In this document: positions 1 through 8,288 of the stretch, in pieces | Position numbering within the stretch: the stretch's first letter is position 1 | Layout: each line of letters starts with the position of its first letter | From: Sphingomonas insulae | GTDB lineage: Bacteria; Pseudomonadota; Alphaproteobacteria; Sphingomonadales; Sphingomonadaceae | Length of the DNA: 64,000 nt | Assembly (NCBI RefSeq): GCF_010450875.1 | Contig: NZ_CP048422.1 | Span: forward strand, 124,001-188,000 | Direction: 5' to 3' | Position numbers and translations under genes: made by a program | Notes under the pieces: model-generated | Databases searched by the model: none | Told to the model about the DNA's origin: nothing | Seen by the model: the letters and a program-made list of their open reading frames with translations, nothing else

Positions 1-177
1 TGGCCCGACCTCGCCCGGCGCGACCGGGCGGCCCTGTATCCCTTCGTCCTCGACGGCGTGATCGGCAATCTCGCGCTGATGCAGGCGGACCGGGTGCATC
101 CCAACCCGGCCGGCGTCGCGCGGATCGCCGATCGGGTGACGCCGCTGGTCGCAGCTCGGCTGACGCCAGCGGGCTGA
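1..177 (+). CDS. TesA-like SGNH arylesterase/thioesterase, C-terminal 58 residues (partial)
   Basis: The window opens inside a gene in frame 1 that ends with TGA at 175-177. The visible tail contains DRVHPNPAG, the block V Asp-x-x-His motif of SGNH hydrolases, after a segment beginning LYPFVLDGV that is typical of TesA-type arylesterases and acyl-CoA thioesterases. In this family the Asp and His complete the catalytic triad with an N-terminal GDS serine, which lies outside the window. These are usually periplasmic enzymes that hydrolyse short acyl esters. The substrate cannot be told from this fragment, and the start and signal peptide are not visible. Confidence 0.8.
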   Translation, partial: WPDLARRDRAALYPFVLDGVIGNLALMQADRVHPNPAGVARIADRVTPLVAARLTPAG

Positions 178-235
178 CGGAACGTCGCGCCCCGCGCTTC
201 GCTATAGGCTGGACTCTCGCGCGAGGATGTTTCCG

Positions 236-490
236 ATGACCGATACCCGCAAGGCCACCCTGTACCGCATGGTGCTGCCCGATCACATTTGTCCGTTCGG
301 CGTCCGCGCCAAGCAGATCCTGCAGGCGGAGGGGTATGAGGTCGACGACCACATCCTGCGAACGCGCGAGGAGGTGGAGGCGTTCAAGGCCGAACACGAT
401 GTGGCGACGACGCCGCTGGTCTTCATCGACGGCGAACAGATCGGCGGCAGCGACGACCTGGAACGCTATCTGGCGAACGCGGCGGCGTAA
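236..490 (+). CDS. Glutaredoxin-family protein with CPFG active site
   Basis: An 84-residue cytosolic thioredoxin-fold protein. The active-site motif is CPFG with Cys19 the only cysteine there, so a monothiol mechanism is likely. The TTP cis-proline segment (near residue 61) and the GGSDDL glutathione-binding turn (near residue 73) are both present. I chose ATG 236 over ATG 227: GAGG at 223-226 sits 9 bases upstream of 236 but directly abuts 227. It follows the TesA-like gene by 58 bases and is closed by a large inverted repeat. The substrate is unknown; the family reduces glutathione mixed disulfides or carries iron-sulfur clusters. Confidence 0.85.
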   Translation: MTDTRKATLYRMVLPDHICPFGVRAKQILQAEGYEVDDHILRTREEVEAFKAEHDVATTPLVFIDGEQIGGSDDLERYLANAAA

Positions 491-492
491 TC

Positions 493-559
493 GCGCATGC
501 CGGCGTGTCGCCCGTGTCCCCGGCCAGGGCCGGGACACGGGCGACACGCCGGCATGCGC
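493..559. repeat. 28-bp perfect inverted repeat between convergent genes (possible bidirectional terminator)
   Basis: Arms 493-520 and 532-559 are perfectly complementary over 28 bases and are separated by 11 bases. The arm begins GCGCATGCCGGCGTGTCGCC. The element lies directly between the stop of the glutaredoxin gene (490) and the stop of the minus-strand lyase gene (560). The position suggests a bidirectional terminator, but neither side has a T-run. The arm length is much more than a terminator needs, so it could instead be a copy of a dispersed palindromic repeat. Confidence 0.75.
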
Positions 560-3268
560 TCAATCGCGGCCGTTGTCCTTTGCCCGCTTGCGGCCCGGCG
601 CATCGGGCGCGACGATCGGCACCCGGTCCAGCGCGTCCGGAACCAGCGCCAGCGTCTGGATGGCGGCAAGCCCCCATTGCGCCGAGGCGTTGGTCGACAC
701 GCCCGGCCATTCCACCACGCCCGCGACCGTGCGCCGCGGGTCGGCGGGCCATGTGCCAAGGCCGGCATCGCCCGACAGGAATTCCTGCGCCGCCCGCATC
801 GCCAGCGCCGCATCCTTCTCCTCGAACGCCGCATAGGCGGTCAGCCGCGCATGCCCCTCGCGCAGGTTGCGCGGGCCGAACGGCGCGCCGAAGCGGGCGA
901 GATATTCGGCCTGCGGTGCGTTGTACCAGCGGCAATATTCCAGCCACGCCGCCCGGTAGCGCGGCACGTCGAGCAGGCGGATCAGTTCGGAACTGACCTC
1001 GACCGCGCCGAACACCGCGTTGAGGTGGGACAGGCCGATCTTGCGATTCTGGTCGATGAAGCGGCCGGTCGCCATGTCGAACGGCGCGCTGCCCGTCATC
1101 CAGCCGTGCGGCAGGCGACCGATGGTGTCGAGCCCGGCCAGGATGCGATCCCGCCAGCGGGTGTCGCCGGTCCGCTCCCATTCGGTCAGCCACGCCGCCG
1201 CCAGCGGGCACCAGGTGGTGCCGAACGTCATCTCGATCGTCCCCGGCGGCAGCACCGGCCGCTTGGCGCCGGGCACCTTGCGCCCGATCTCGACCCGGGT
1301 CAGCGCTTGGTCCGAGGTGACGAGGTCGCGCAGCAGGTCGCCGACGCGCTCGTCCGCGGTCAGGTAATAGAAGATGCGGCGGTAGCTGGCGTTGCTGACC
1401 CGCGGCTGTTTCGAACTGTCGCTCCAGTGCTGGACGCCGTGGCGCGTGCCGAGGCCGCGGAAACGGCCGGTGTGGTAGACGTCGACCTCGCCGGTATGCC
1501 GGGTCATCGCCTCCGCCAGCCGGAACGCCTGCGCATCGCCGGTACGCAACACCTGCGTCCACAGCCACAGGTCTGGCGACAATTCGCTGTTCGCCCAGGC
1601 GAAACCGCCGATGTCGTAGCGCCACTGGTGCCGGTCCGCGTCATAAGTGTGCATGACGTCGCCGTGGTTCCAGAAACCGTACCAGGACCGGCGATCGACC
1701 TCGCCCGCGTAGAAATCGATCAGGTCGACCAGCTGGTCCTCGATCGCCTTGCGGTTGGCGGTCGAACGGTCGGGCAGGTTCCAGTCGCCGAACACCTGCG
1801 CCGCATGCAGGTGCGCCGGCGCGGTCATCAGCTGGGACGGCTGCGCCTGCATCGCCGCCATCGCCGCCAGCGTTTCGGTCGGCGGGGTCGCGGGCAGCGC
1901 CCATAGCATCAGCTCGCTGGTGCGCGCGATGCCCGACGCATCGTCCCATCCCGGCTCGTAATCCTCGTAGGTGACCGACAGCCCCTCGTTTTGCGCGTCG
2001 TATCCCGCCATGCCCATGGTGCCGTGATACGGGCGCAGATCCATCGCCGGCGCCTCCGGCGACCACAGCCAGGCCGTCAGTCGCGCGTCGTCGCCCGTCG
2101 CCCCGTCGATATGGAGCGCGGTCGGATGCCGCTGCCAGAAATAGCGGACGCCGATCGCCGCGCCGCCGGCCGGCCCGCCGACATAGGCGAGGCCCGGTGC
2201 GCGCGCGCCTTCGGCACTGTCGACCCAGCCCTGCCCCGGCCCGGTGCGCTTGGTGATCGCATAGCCATGGGCATTGGGCTGTTCGAGGCGGAAATCGCCC
2301 CACGCGGGAATGCGGTCCAACGTATCGCGCACGGCCGGCGCCATCTCGGCCAGCGGCGGCACCGCCCGGCCCGCGATCTGCGCGTCCCGGAACGCCTTGC
2401 CGGGATCGCGGCGCAGCCCGGTCAGCGGGCGGACCCCCTCGACCAGCATCTGGCGATCGGTGGCGATCCGGACGTGGCGGTCGTGCAGCGCCCCGGTCAT
2501 CGGCACCGTCGCCTGCACGCCGAGAGCAGACAGGAAGTCCTTCGTCGCGTCAACATCGAACACCACGCTGTGCACGATCCGCAGACCCGCCGATCCCGCA
2601 TAGGCATAGAGGCGGACGGTGAACGGCAACCACCGCCGTTCACCGGTGACGTGATACCCCTCGATCTTCACCACCGCCCGCACCGGCCCGCGCTGTTCGA
2701 CGGTAACGCGGTCGATCGCACCGGTGAACGGAGCTGGATCGCCATGCAGCGGATCGCTGCGCACCGCACCGACGAGGGCGACCGGGCCGAGCACCGGCCG
2801 GCCGCCCTGGCTGGCGGAGCGGATCAGCGCCTCGCCGGACCGGGCGATGTCCCATCGCAGGTCGCCGACCTCAACGACCACCGCACCGGCGCTTTCGGTG
2901 ACGCGCACCGGCTGCTGCGGCGCGGTGTCGCGTCCGCGGGTGACGGACAGCTCGGCCAGTGCGACATCGGCGGGGATCGCGTGCGCCGACCATTTGATCG
3001 ACCCGTCGGGCCAAGTCGCGGTCGTCCAGCTCTGCGCCGGCACCGCGACGCCCGCCGACCGCACCGCCAGCCGGCTGCCGCGTTTCAGCGCACCGCGCGG
3101 CCATGCCACGCCGAACGTCTGCCCCGCATGCATCGCCGGCGCCGCCCCGTCGATCCAGCGCACGGGCGCAGCCGCGAACGCCGGTGCCGCGGTCGCCGCC
3201 GCCGGCAGCCAGACGGCGACGCCGCCGAGCAGCCCCGCCCTGATCGTATCGCGTCGGCTGAGGTGCAT
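560..3268 (-). CDS. Tat-exported rhamnogalacturonan exolyase-like protein (PcRGLX/YetA family, PL26-like)
   Basis: A 902-residue protein. It starts MHLSRRDTIRAG, a twin-arginine signal followed by a hydrophobic, Ala-rich stretch, so it is probably exported folded to the periplasm. The mature N-terminus matches the YetA/PcRGLX RIFT-barrel pattern (GQTFGVAWPRG, then WPDGSIKW). The C-terminal half has the helical-toroid signatures GVQHWSDSSKQPR and DQNRKIGLSHL. The family cleaves rhamnogalacturonan I from chain ends by beta-elimination. ATG 3268 was chosen because GGAG lies 6 bases upstream; an in-frame ATG at 3280 forms TGATG with the preceding gene and is an alternative. The acetylesterases encoded divergently support pectin RG-I as substrate. 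Exact linkage specificity is inferred. Confidence 0.8.
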   Translation of the reverse strand: MHLSRRDTIRAGLLGGVAVWLPAAATAAPAFAAAPVRWIDGAAPAMHAGQTFGVAWPRGALKRGSRLAVRSAGVAVPAQSWTTATWPDGSIKWSAHAIPADVALAELSVTRGRDTAPQQPVRVTESAGAVVVEVGDLRWDIARSGEALIRSASQGGRPVLGPVALVGAVRSDPLHGDPAPFTGAIDRVTVEQRGPVRAVVKIEGYHVTGERRWLPFTVRLYAYAGSAGLRIVHSVVFDVDATKDFLSALGVQATVPMTGALHDRHVRIATDRQMLVEGVRPLTGLRRDPGKAFRDAQIAGRAVPPLAEMAPAVRDTLDRIPAWGDFRLEQPNAHGYAITKRTGPGQGWVDSAEGARAPGLAYVGGPAGGAAIGVRYFWQRHPTALHIDGATGDDARLTAWLWSPEAPAMDLRPYHGTMGMAGYDAQNEGLSVTYEDYEPGWDDASGIARTSELMLWALPATPPTETLAAMAAMQAQPSQLMTAPAHLHAAQVFGDWNLPDRSTANRKAIEDQLVDLIDFYAGEVDRRSWYGFWNHGDVMHTYDADRHQWRYDIGGFAWANSELSPDLWLWTQVLRTGDAQAFRLAEAMTRHTGEVDVYHTGRFRGLGTRHGVQHWSDSSKQPRVSNASYRRIFYYLTADERVGDLLRDLVTSDQALTRVEIGRKVPGAKRPVLPPGTIEMTFGTTWCPLAAAWLTEWERTGDTRWRDRILAGLDTIGRLPHGWMTGSAPFDMATGRFIDQNRKIGLSHLNAVFGAVEVSSELIRLLDVPRYRAAWLEYCRWYNAPQAEYLARFGAPFGPRNLREGHARLTAYAAFEEKDAALAMRAAQEFLSGDAGLGTWPADPRRTVAGVVEWPGVSTNASAQWGLAAIQTLALVPDALDRVPIVAPDAPGRKRAKDNGRD

Positions 3269-3279
3269 GTCTCTCTCCA

Positions 3280-3963
3280 TCAGAGCTGCGTCACCACGAC
3301 GCGGCGGATGCGCAGGTGACTCCAGGTGGTGCGCAGCCCCCAATGGCCGCGCCGGTAGGGTTGCGCATCGGCAAGCGTGAACAGCCGGCGTCCGTCGCGC
3401 TCCACCGCCACGCCGCGCCCGTCGGCGATCAGCCGGATCCGCGTCCACGCATTGGGACGAAGCATGTCGGCGGCGGCCGAGCGGTCGTGTTCGGGGAGCA
3501 GCGGACGATTGCCGGCCTGGCCGACGTAGCGGCGGAAGCGGGTCGTCGTGTTGCGGTTGCCGCCGATGCCGACATAATAGGTCTTGAGGTCGTCGTAGGC
3601 GGCGAAGGCGCCGCTGCGGTGATGCGCGATCACCGATCCGCCATCGGCATCGGTCGCCATCCAGAAGGCGTTGAGATCGCTGACCTGATCGTTGACCCCG
3701 CCGGCGGCGACCGCCACCGCCTCGAAACTGATCGCGACCGGCGCCGCCACGGGACGCCGCCACCACAGGGTCAGCCCCTTGGGCGTGTCGATGTCGATGA
3801 CGCCGGATCGCATCGTCACCCGCGCATCGGGCGATTCCGCCTCGATCCGCCAATCCGCCAGTGATGCGGACGATACGAACCGGGACGCCGGCGCGGCAGC
3901 GCCCACAGCCATCAGCAGCGCCATCAGCGGGATCGCCATCGGTCTCTGCATCTTCTCCACCAT
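3280..3963 (-). CDS. Secreted DUF6250-type protein of the rhamnogalacturonan locus
   Basis: About 227 residues with an N-terminal signal peptide (PMAIPLMALLMAVGAAAPA). The remainder is beta-rich, with LTLWWRRP, NAFWMATDADGG, YYVGIGGNRNTTTRFRRY and NAWTRIRLIADG. This matches my recollection of the DUF6250 concanavalin-like family found next to bacterial pectin and rhamnogalacturonan lyases. Its stop overlaps the possible ATG at 3280, so translation is probably coupled to the lyase. It may bind or cleave oligosaccharide; no catalytic residues are evident. The start is uncertain: ATG 3963, 3951 or 3939 all keep the signal peptide, and none has an ideal ribosome site. Confidence 0.7.
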   Translation of the reverse strand: MVEKMQRPMAIPLMALLMAVGAAAPASRFVSSASLADWRIEAESPDARVTMRSGVIDIDTPKGLTLWWRRPVAAPVAISFEAVAVAAGGVNDQVSDLNAFWMATDADGGSVIAHHRSGAFAAYDDLKTYYVGIGGNRNTTTRFRRYVGQAGNRPLLPEHDRSAAADMLRPNAWTRIRLIADGRGVAVERDGRRLFTLADAQPYRRGHWGLRTTWSHLRIRRVVVTQL

Positions 3964-4125
3964 CGTTCGTCGCCCTGTGTCGACGTATGTCCCCTGCTTA
4001 GGTCGCCCGCATCCGGCTGCCAAGTGTTTCCCGAATAATCATATTACATCTCACATATTGACGGTTGCACTGGTGGTGCGAGCGCCGCATGATGCGGAAC
4101 AAAGAAACACGATGTGGAGAGTGCC
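3964..4125. promoter_or_regulatory. Divergent control region of the rhamnogalacturonan locus
   Basis: This 162-bp gap separates two divergent transcription units. It contains an unusually AT-rich run at about 4030-4060 and an inverted repeat CCGCAT-G-ATGCGG at 4085-4097, which would suit a dimeric repressor. The pair GCAC/GTGC at 4067-4079 is a second, weaker dyad. I could not fix a -35/-10 pair with confidence on either strand. Inducible control by an RG-I oligosaccharide is an inference from gene content only, and no regulator gene lies next to it in the window. Confidence 0.4.
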
Positions 4126-4911
4126 ATGAAGCGCAGCCTGCTCGGCGCGATGATGCTGGTCCTGCTGACGGGAGCCGCCGCCCCGGAGCCGCCGCGCATC
4201 TTCATCGCGAGCGATTCCACCGCACAGGATTACAAGGCCGAGAAATATCCCCAGTCCGGCTGGGGCACGATGCTGCGGTGCGCAGTACCCGGCGTGACGG
4301 TCGAAAACCGGGCGATCGGCGGGCGGAGTACCAACAGCTTCATCCGCGAGGGGCGGCTCGACACGATCGCCGCCGACCTGCGCAAGGGGGATACCCTGCT
4401 GATCCAGTTCGGCCACAACGATGCGAGCGTCGACAAGCCCGAACGCTACACCACCGTCGAGCAATATATTGCGAACCTGCACCGGTTCCTGGATGTCGCC
4501 AAGGCGGCGGGCGCGAAGGCGGTGATCCTGACGCCGGTGGCGCGCCGCGACTTCAAGGACGGTGTCGAGCAGCCGAGCTTCCCCACCTATGCCGATGCGG
4601 CACGCCGCGTGGCGAAGGCGACGCGCACCCCGCTGATCGATCTCGGCAAGATGTCGCAGGCCTGGGTGCAGGCCGCCGGGCCGGAGGCGGCCAAGGCCTA
4701 TTACCTGCATTACGATGGCGCCGCGGGTGCGCCGGGCTATCCCAATGGCGTGGTGGACGACACGCACTTCAGCGAACTCGGCGCGCGGCGGGTGGCCGAT
4801 CTGGTCGCGGTCGGATTGCGGCAGACGCGGCTGCCGATCGCCAAACGGGTGACCCCGCACGTCCCGGCGCTGACCCGGACGACGCCGGCAGGCGGGCCGA
4901 CGTGCAACTGA
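4126..4911 (+). CDS. Rhamnogalacturonan acetylesterase-like SGNH hydrolase (CE12 type)
   Basis: 261 residues with a signal peptide (MKRSLLGAMMLVLLTGAAA). The SGNH blocks are in order: ASDST with nucleophile Ser31, GGRSTNSF (block II Gly), GHND at 96-99 and DDTH with Asp211 and His214. The family removes O-acetyl groups from galacturonic acid of rhamnogalacturonan I, which opens the chain to lyases. ATG 4126 has GGAG 6 bases upstream. The end overlaps the GTG start of a second esterase by 10 bases, so the two are probably translated together. Substrate assignment comes from family resemblance and from the lyase encoded next door. Confidence 0.85.
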   Translation: MKRSLLGAMMLVLLTGAAAPEPPRIFIASDSTAQDYKAEKYPQSGWGTMLRCAVPGVTVENRAIGGRSTNSFIREGRLDTIAADLRKGDTLLIQFGHNDASVDKPERYTTVEQYIANLHRFLDVAKAAGAKAVILTPVARRDFKDGVEQPSFPTYADAARRVAKATRTPLIDLGKMSQAWVQAAGPEAAKAYYLHYDGAAGAPGYPNGVVDDTHFSELGARRVADLVAVGLRQTRLPIAKRVTPHVPALTRTTPAGGPTCN

Positions 4912-6182
4912 CGGTGGCGCTGGCCCTCCTGCTCGGTTCGTCGGTGCAGGCCGGCGCCCGGATGGACCACGCGGCGCCCGCGCCATCGGTGCCCGCCCGA
5001 TCGAACCAGGGCCAGCACCCGGATACCGCCGTGCGCACCTTCACCTTCGGCCCCGCCATGACGGGCGCCACCCGCGTTCCGCCCGACCGGCTTTATGCCG
5101 ACGGCTATGGTTTCGAACCCGGCAGCAGCGCCCTGTTCTCGATCGCCGCCGCACCAGGCAATTATCGCGTCACGGTCACGCTTGGCCGCAAGGGCGCCCC
5201 GACGACGACCACGATCAAAGCGGAATCGCGCCGCCTGATGCTCGATGCCGTCACCGTCCCGGCAGGGCGCAGCGTCACCCGCAGCTTCATCGTCAACGTC
5301 CGCGACGCCGCGCTGGCGCCCCCGCCCGCCAACGCACCCGGCGGCGACCATGTGCTGTTGAAGCCGCGCGACCGCGGCGCGTTCGACTGGGACGACAAGC
5401 TGACGCTGGAACTGCTCGGCGATGCGCCGGTGGCGATCACGGTCGAAGGGGTCGCAGTCCCGACCGTCTTTCTGCTCGGCGATTCCACCGTCACCGACCA
5501 GCCCGCCGAACCCGCGGCGAGCTGGGGGCAGATGCTGCCGGTGTTCATGACCCCCGATATCGCGATCGCCAATCATGCCGAATCGGGCGAGACGCTGAAG
5601 TCGTTCATGGCGGAACTCCGTTTCGCCAAGGTGCTGGAATCGGTGAAGCCCGGCGACACGGCCCTGATCCAGTTCGGCCACAACGACCAGAAGGTGCAAT
5701 GGCCGCAGACCTATGCGGACGCGGCGACCACCTATCGCGATTATCTGCGCGCCTGGATCGCCGAATTCAGGCGGCGCGGCGTCACGCCCATCCTGGTCAC
5801 CTCGCCCGAGCGGCGGACATGGACCGGGAACCGGATAAAGCCGACACTGGCCGACTATGCCGCCGCGGTGCGGGCGGTGGCGGCGGAACAGCGCGTCGCG
5901 ATCATCGACCTCAACGCCGCCAGCATCGCCTTCTATCAGGCATTGGGGCCGGCACGGGCGCCGCTGGCATTCAACGACGGCGGCAAGGATGCGACGCACC
6001 ACGACAATTACGGCGCCTGGGTATTGGCGCGCAGCATCGCACAGGCGATGACCGGCCTGCCGCTCGGCGCGCACGTCCGCCGCGATCTTGCGCCCTTCGA
6101 TCCGGGGCGCCCGCCCGATCCGGCGACCTTCCGCCTTATGCCCAGCGTCCTGCGCGACGCCACGCGACCCGACGGGAATTGA
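4902..6182 (+). CDS. Second CE12-type acetylesterase with N-terminal beta-sandwich domain
   Basis: 426 residues. After a short signal (MQLTVALALLLGSSVQAGA) come about 140 residues of beta-rich sequence (TFTFGPA, RLYADGYGFE, DDKLTLELLGD) like the galactose-binding-type front domain of two-domain rhamnogalacturonan acetylesterases. The SGNH domain follows: GDST with Ser195, GHND at 259-262 and DATH with Asp363 and His366. I took GTG 4902 as start because it gives a clean signal peptide and overlaps the previous stop; GTG 4914 is also possible. Two CE12 enzymes of different architecture in tandem suggest different acetylation positions (O-2 and O-3), which is inference. Confidence 0.8.
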   Translation: MQLTVALALLLGSSVQAGARMDHAAPAPSVPARSNQGQHPDTAVRTFTFGPAMTGATRVPPDRLYADGYGFEPGSSALFSIAAAPGNYRVTVTLGRKGAPTTTTIKAESRRLMLDAVTVPAGRSVTRSFIVNVRDAALAPPPANAPGGDHVLLKPRDRGAFDWDDKLTLELLGDAPVAITVEGVAVPTVFLLGDSTVTDQPAEPAASWGQMLPVFMTPDIAIANHAESGETLKSFMAELRFAKVLESVKPGDTALIQFGHNDQKVQWPQTYADAATTYRDYLRAWIAEFRRRGVTPILVTSPERRTWTGNRIKPTLADYAAAVRAVAAEQRVAIIDLNAASIAFYQALGPARAPLAFNDGGKDATHHDNYGAWVLARSIAQAMTGLPLGAHVRRDLAPFDPGRPPDPATFRLMPSVLRDATRPDGN

Positions 6183-6183
6183 G

Positions 6184-7164
6184 ATGACCGATCGCCGCAC
6201 GTTGATCGCCGGTGGCCTTGCCGCACTGCTGCCCCTCCCCTCGTTCCTGTCCTCGTCGCTGTCCGCCGCCGCGGTCGCGCAGGGCACCGCGGATCGCTTT
6301 CCGCTATGGCCGGGCGCGGCGCCGGGTGGCGACGGGCACGTCGCCGACCAATGGGTGAAGCGCTCGCCGACCGGCGGTGCGGACGATATCGCCTGGCCGC
6401 ACGTCGCGATGCCGATGCTCACCGTTGTGCGACCCGCCAGGCCCAATGGCGCGGCGGTGCTGATCTGCCCCGGCGGCGGCTATGCGCGGGTCGCAGTCGG
6501 CCGCACCGGTGGCGGCATCGCCCGCGACTTCGCGGCGCGCGGGGTGACCGCCTTCGAAATGCTGTACCGGCTGCCGCATGACGATTGGGCGGCGGGACCG
6601 GACGTCGCGTTGCAGGACGCGCAGCGCGCGATGCGGGTGATCCGCGCGGGCGCCGGCACGCGCTGGCCGATCGATCCCGCCTGCATCGCGGTCACCGGCT
6701 TTTCCGCCGGCGGCCACGTCGCCGCGCGGCTCGCCGGGCGGGCGGCGTTGCGGGTCTACGATCCGGTCGATGCCGCCGACCGCCTGTCGGCACGCCCCGA
6801 CATCGCGGGGCTGTTCTTCCCGGTCATCACCATGGGCGACGACGGCGTCCATGCGCAGTCCCGCCGCGAACTGCTGGGCGCTCACGCCGGCGATGCCGAC
6901 TGGCAGCGGCGGTATTCCGCGCAGGTCGACCTGCCGGCCGACATGCCGCCGACCTTCGTCGCCGCCAATGCCGACGATCCCGTCGTGCCGCCGCGCAACG
7001 CCATCCTGATGTGGCAGGCGTTGCAGGCGGCCAGGGTGCCGAGCGAATTGATGATCTTCGAACGCGGCGGTCACGGCCCGCCCGCCGCGCACCGCAACGG
7101 CACGCCGGTGCCATGGATCGACCTGTTCGTCGCCTGGGCGTCCGATCACGGCTGGAATGGCTGA
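6184..7164 (+). CDS. Secreted alpha/beta hydrolase, carbohydrate acetylesterase-like
   Basis: 326 residues, beginning one base after the previous stop (TGAGATG). The N-terminus [11 protein letters not shown] with a hydrophobic, Ala/Ser-rich stretch looks like a signal peptide, possibly Tat. The alpha/beta-hydrolase features are the oxyanion segment ICPGGGY, nucleophile elbow GFSAGGH with Ser174, acid NADD at 262-265 and His297 in GGHGP. The sequence resembles the BD-FAE/xylan-esterase group often found in polysaccharide-use loci. As the last gene of the rhamnogalacturonan operon it probably removes acetyl or aromatic esters from pectin fragments. The substrate is not fixed by sequence. Confidence 0.75.
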   Translation: MTDRRTLIAGGLAALLPLPSFLSSSLSAAAVAQGTADRFPLWPGAAPGGDGHVADQWVKRSPTGGADDIAWPHVAMPMLTVVRPARPNGAAVLICPGGGYARVAVGRTGGGIARDFAARGVTAFEMLYRLPHDDWAAGPDVALQDAQRAMRVIRAGAGTRWPIDPACIAVTGFSAGGHVAARLAGRAALRVYDPVDAADRLSARPDIAGLFFPVITMGDDGVHAQSRRELLGAHAGDADWQRRYSAQVDLPADMPPTFVAANADDPVVPPRNAILMWQALQAARVPSELMIFERGGHGPPAAHRNGTPVPWIDLFVAWASDHGWNG

Positions 7165-7214
7165 GGCATTCGCGGGGAACCATCGCGCGCCGCGGCGGTA
7201 GAGCGGCGACAGAG

Positions 7215-7790
7215 ATGCAGCCGCCCCCGTCCTTCCTCCCCTCCCTTCCCACGACCTATTTCGATCGCGACGTGGAACGGGTCGCGCGCGATCTGATCGG
7301 CGCCAGCCTGCTGGTCGACGGCGTCGGCGGCGTCATCGTCGAGACGGAGGCCTATGGCCCCGCCGATCCCGCGTCGCACAGCGTCCGCGGTCCGACCCCG
7401 CGCAATGCGGCGATGTTCGGCCCCGCCGGCCACGCCTATGTCTATCGCAGCTATGGCCTGCACTGGTGCCTCAACTTCGTCTGCCGGCCCGGGAACGCCG
7501 TGCTGATCCGCGCGATCGAACCGGTGCAGGGGGTGGACGCGATGATCGCCCGCCGCGGCCTCGACGATCCGCGCTTGCTGTGCGCCGGGCCCGGACGGCT
7601 CTGCCAAGCGCTGGGCGTCGACCGGTCGCTGGACCATGCGCCACTCGATCGGGCGCCGTTCGCCCTCGCGCCGGCGCCGGCCGCCGCCCCGGTTCACGCC
7701 GGTCGTCGCATCGGGATTTCCGCGGCGATCGATACGCCCTGGCGGTTCTGCCTCCCGGGATCGCGGTTTCTCAGCAAGCCGCCTCGCTGA
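7215..7790 (+). CDS. DNA-3-methyladenine glycosylase (AAG/MPG family)
   Basis: 191 residues, a usual length for bacterial AAG. It carries [10 protein letters not shown] near the start, the catalytic-Glu segment ETEAYGP (Glu43-Tyr47 region), [17 protein letters not shown] and [13 protein letters not shown], the last being a strong family signature. AAG enzymes excise alkylated purines such as 3-methyladenine and 7-methylguanine, as well as hypoxanthine, by base flipping in a one-domain fold. ATG 7215 has only a weak AGAG ribosome site. It lies 50 bases after the esterase and is probably a separate housekeeping unit. Confidence 0.92.
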   Translation: MQPPPSFLPSLPTTYFDRDVERVARDLIGASLLVDGVGGVIVETEAYGPADPASHSVRGPTPRNAAMFGPAGHAYVYRSYGLHWCLNFVCRPGNAVLIRAIEPVQGVDAMIARRGLDDPRLLCAGPGRLCQALGVDRSLDHAPLDRAPFALAPAPAAAPVHAGRRIGISAAIDTPWRFCLPGSRFLSKPPR

Positions 7791-7936
7791 CAATCGGCAG
7801 ATCGCGCCGGTTGTTGGCGGATCGCGCGCCGGACAATCGGCCAAATCCCCGCCGCCCACCCTGCACAGCGTTTGGCATGCAACCTGCAATGCCCATTGTG
7901 CAGCCGATAGAGGCTGCTCCGCCAGGGAGAAAGTTC

Positions 7937-8158
7937 GTGTTCGTTACCGCTATCGCCGCCGCCCTCCTCGCCTCATCCAACGCGCCGGTCGCGACCGGAA
8001 CGCCCACGCCGCAACCGGTCGCCAAGACCGACCCGGTCGCCGCCAATCCGCGCGTCTGCCTGGTCGACCGCGTCACCGGCAGCCGCATTCCGCAGCGCAC
8101 CTGCAAGCGCCTGGCCGAATGGCGTGCGGCCGGCCTCGACCCCCTCGCGAAGCGCTGA
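7937..8158 (+). CDS. Small secreted two-cysteine protein
   Basis: A 73-residue protein starting at GTG 7937 with a strong AGGGAGA ribosome site 6 bases upstream. It has a hydrophobic signal segment (FVTAIAAALLASSNA), a Pro/Thr/Val-rich linker, and a conserved-looking core CLVDRVTGSRIPQRTC with Cys41 and Cys56, probably a disulfide, followed by LAEWRAAGLDPL. I recall many similar short exported proteins with a TGSRI...C core in sphingomonads. None has a known function, and the domain has no catalytic signature. It sits alone between the glycosylase and the glycogen operon. Confidence 0.7.
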   Translation: MFVTAIAAALLASSNAPVATGTPTPQPVAKTDPVAANPRVCLVDRVTGSRIPQRTCKRLAEWRAAGLDPLAKR

Positions 8159-8288
8159 CGATCGCGCCGCCGATCGACGCCGGGGGCGCGTGCCTCCGGC
8201 GCATCGCGGTTCTTTGATCCGGTCCGTTCCGAACCGGGACCTTCCATGCTGCACCTGCGTTCAAGCCCCCGATTATCGTAAAGACCAG

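Noticed and set aside
423..3319. Long open frames on both strands across the lyase gene (for example 423-1625 minus and 497-1906 and 1991-3319 plus)
   Set aside because: They read as Arg/Ala-rich shadows of the lyase frame, with no ribosome sites and no family likeness.
3269..3853. Extension of the lyase frame upstream to 3853
   Set aside because: The upstream part overlaps the DUF6250 gene in another frame and lacks coding character; the Tat signal marks the true start.
4065..4901. Upstream extension of the second acetylesterase frame
   Set aside because: It is the shadow frame of the first acetylesterase; the signal peptide begins at GTG 4902.
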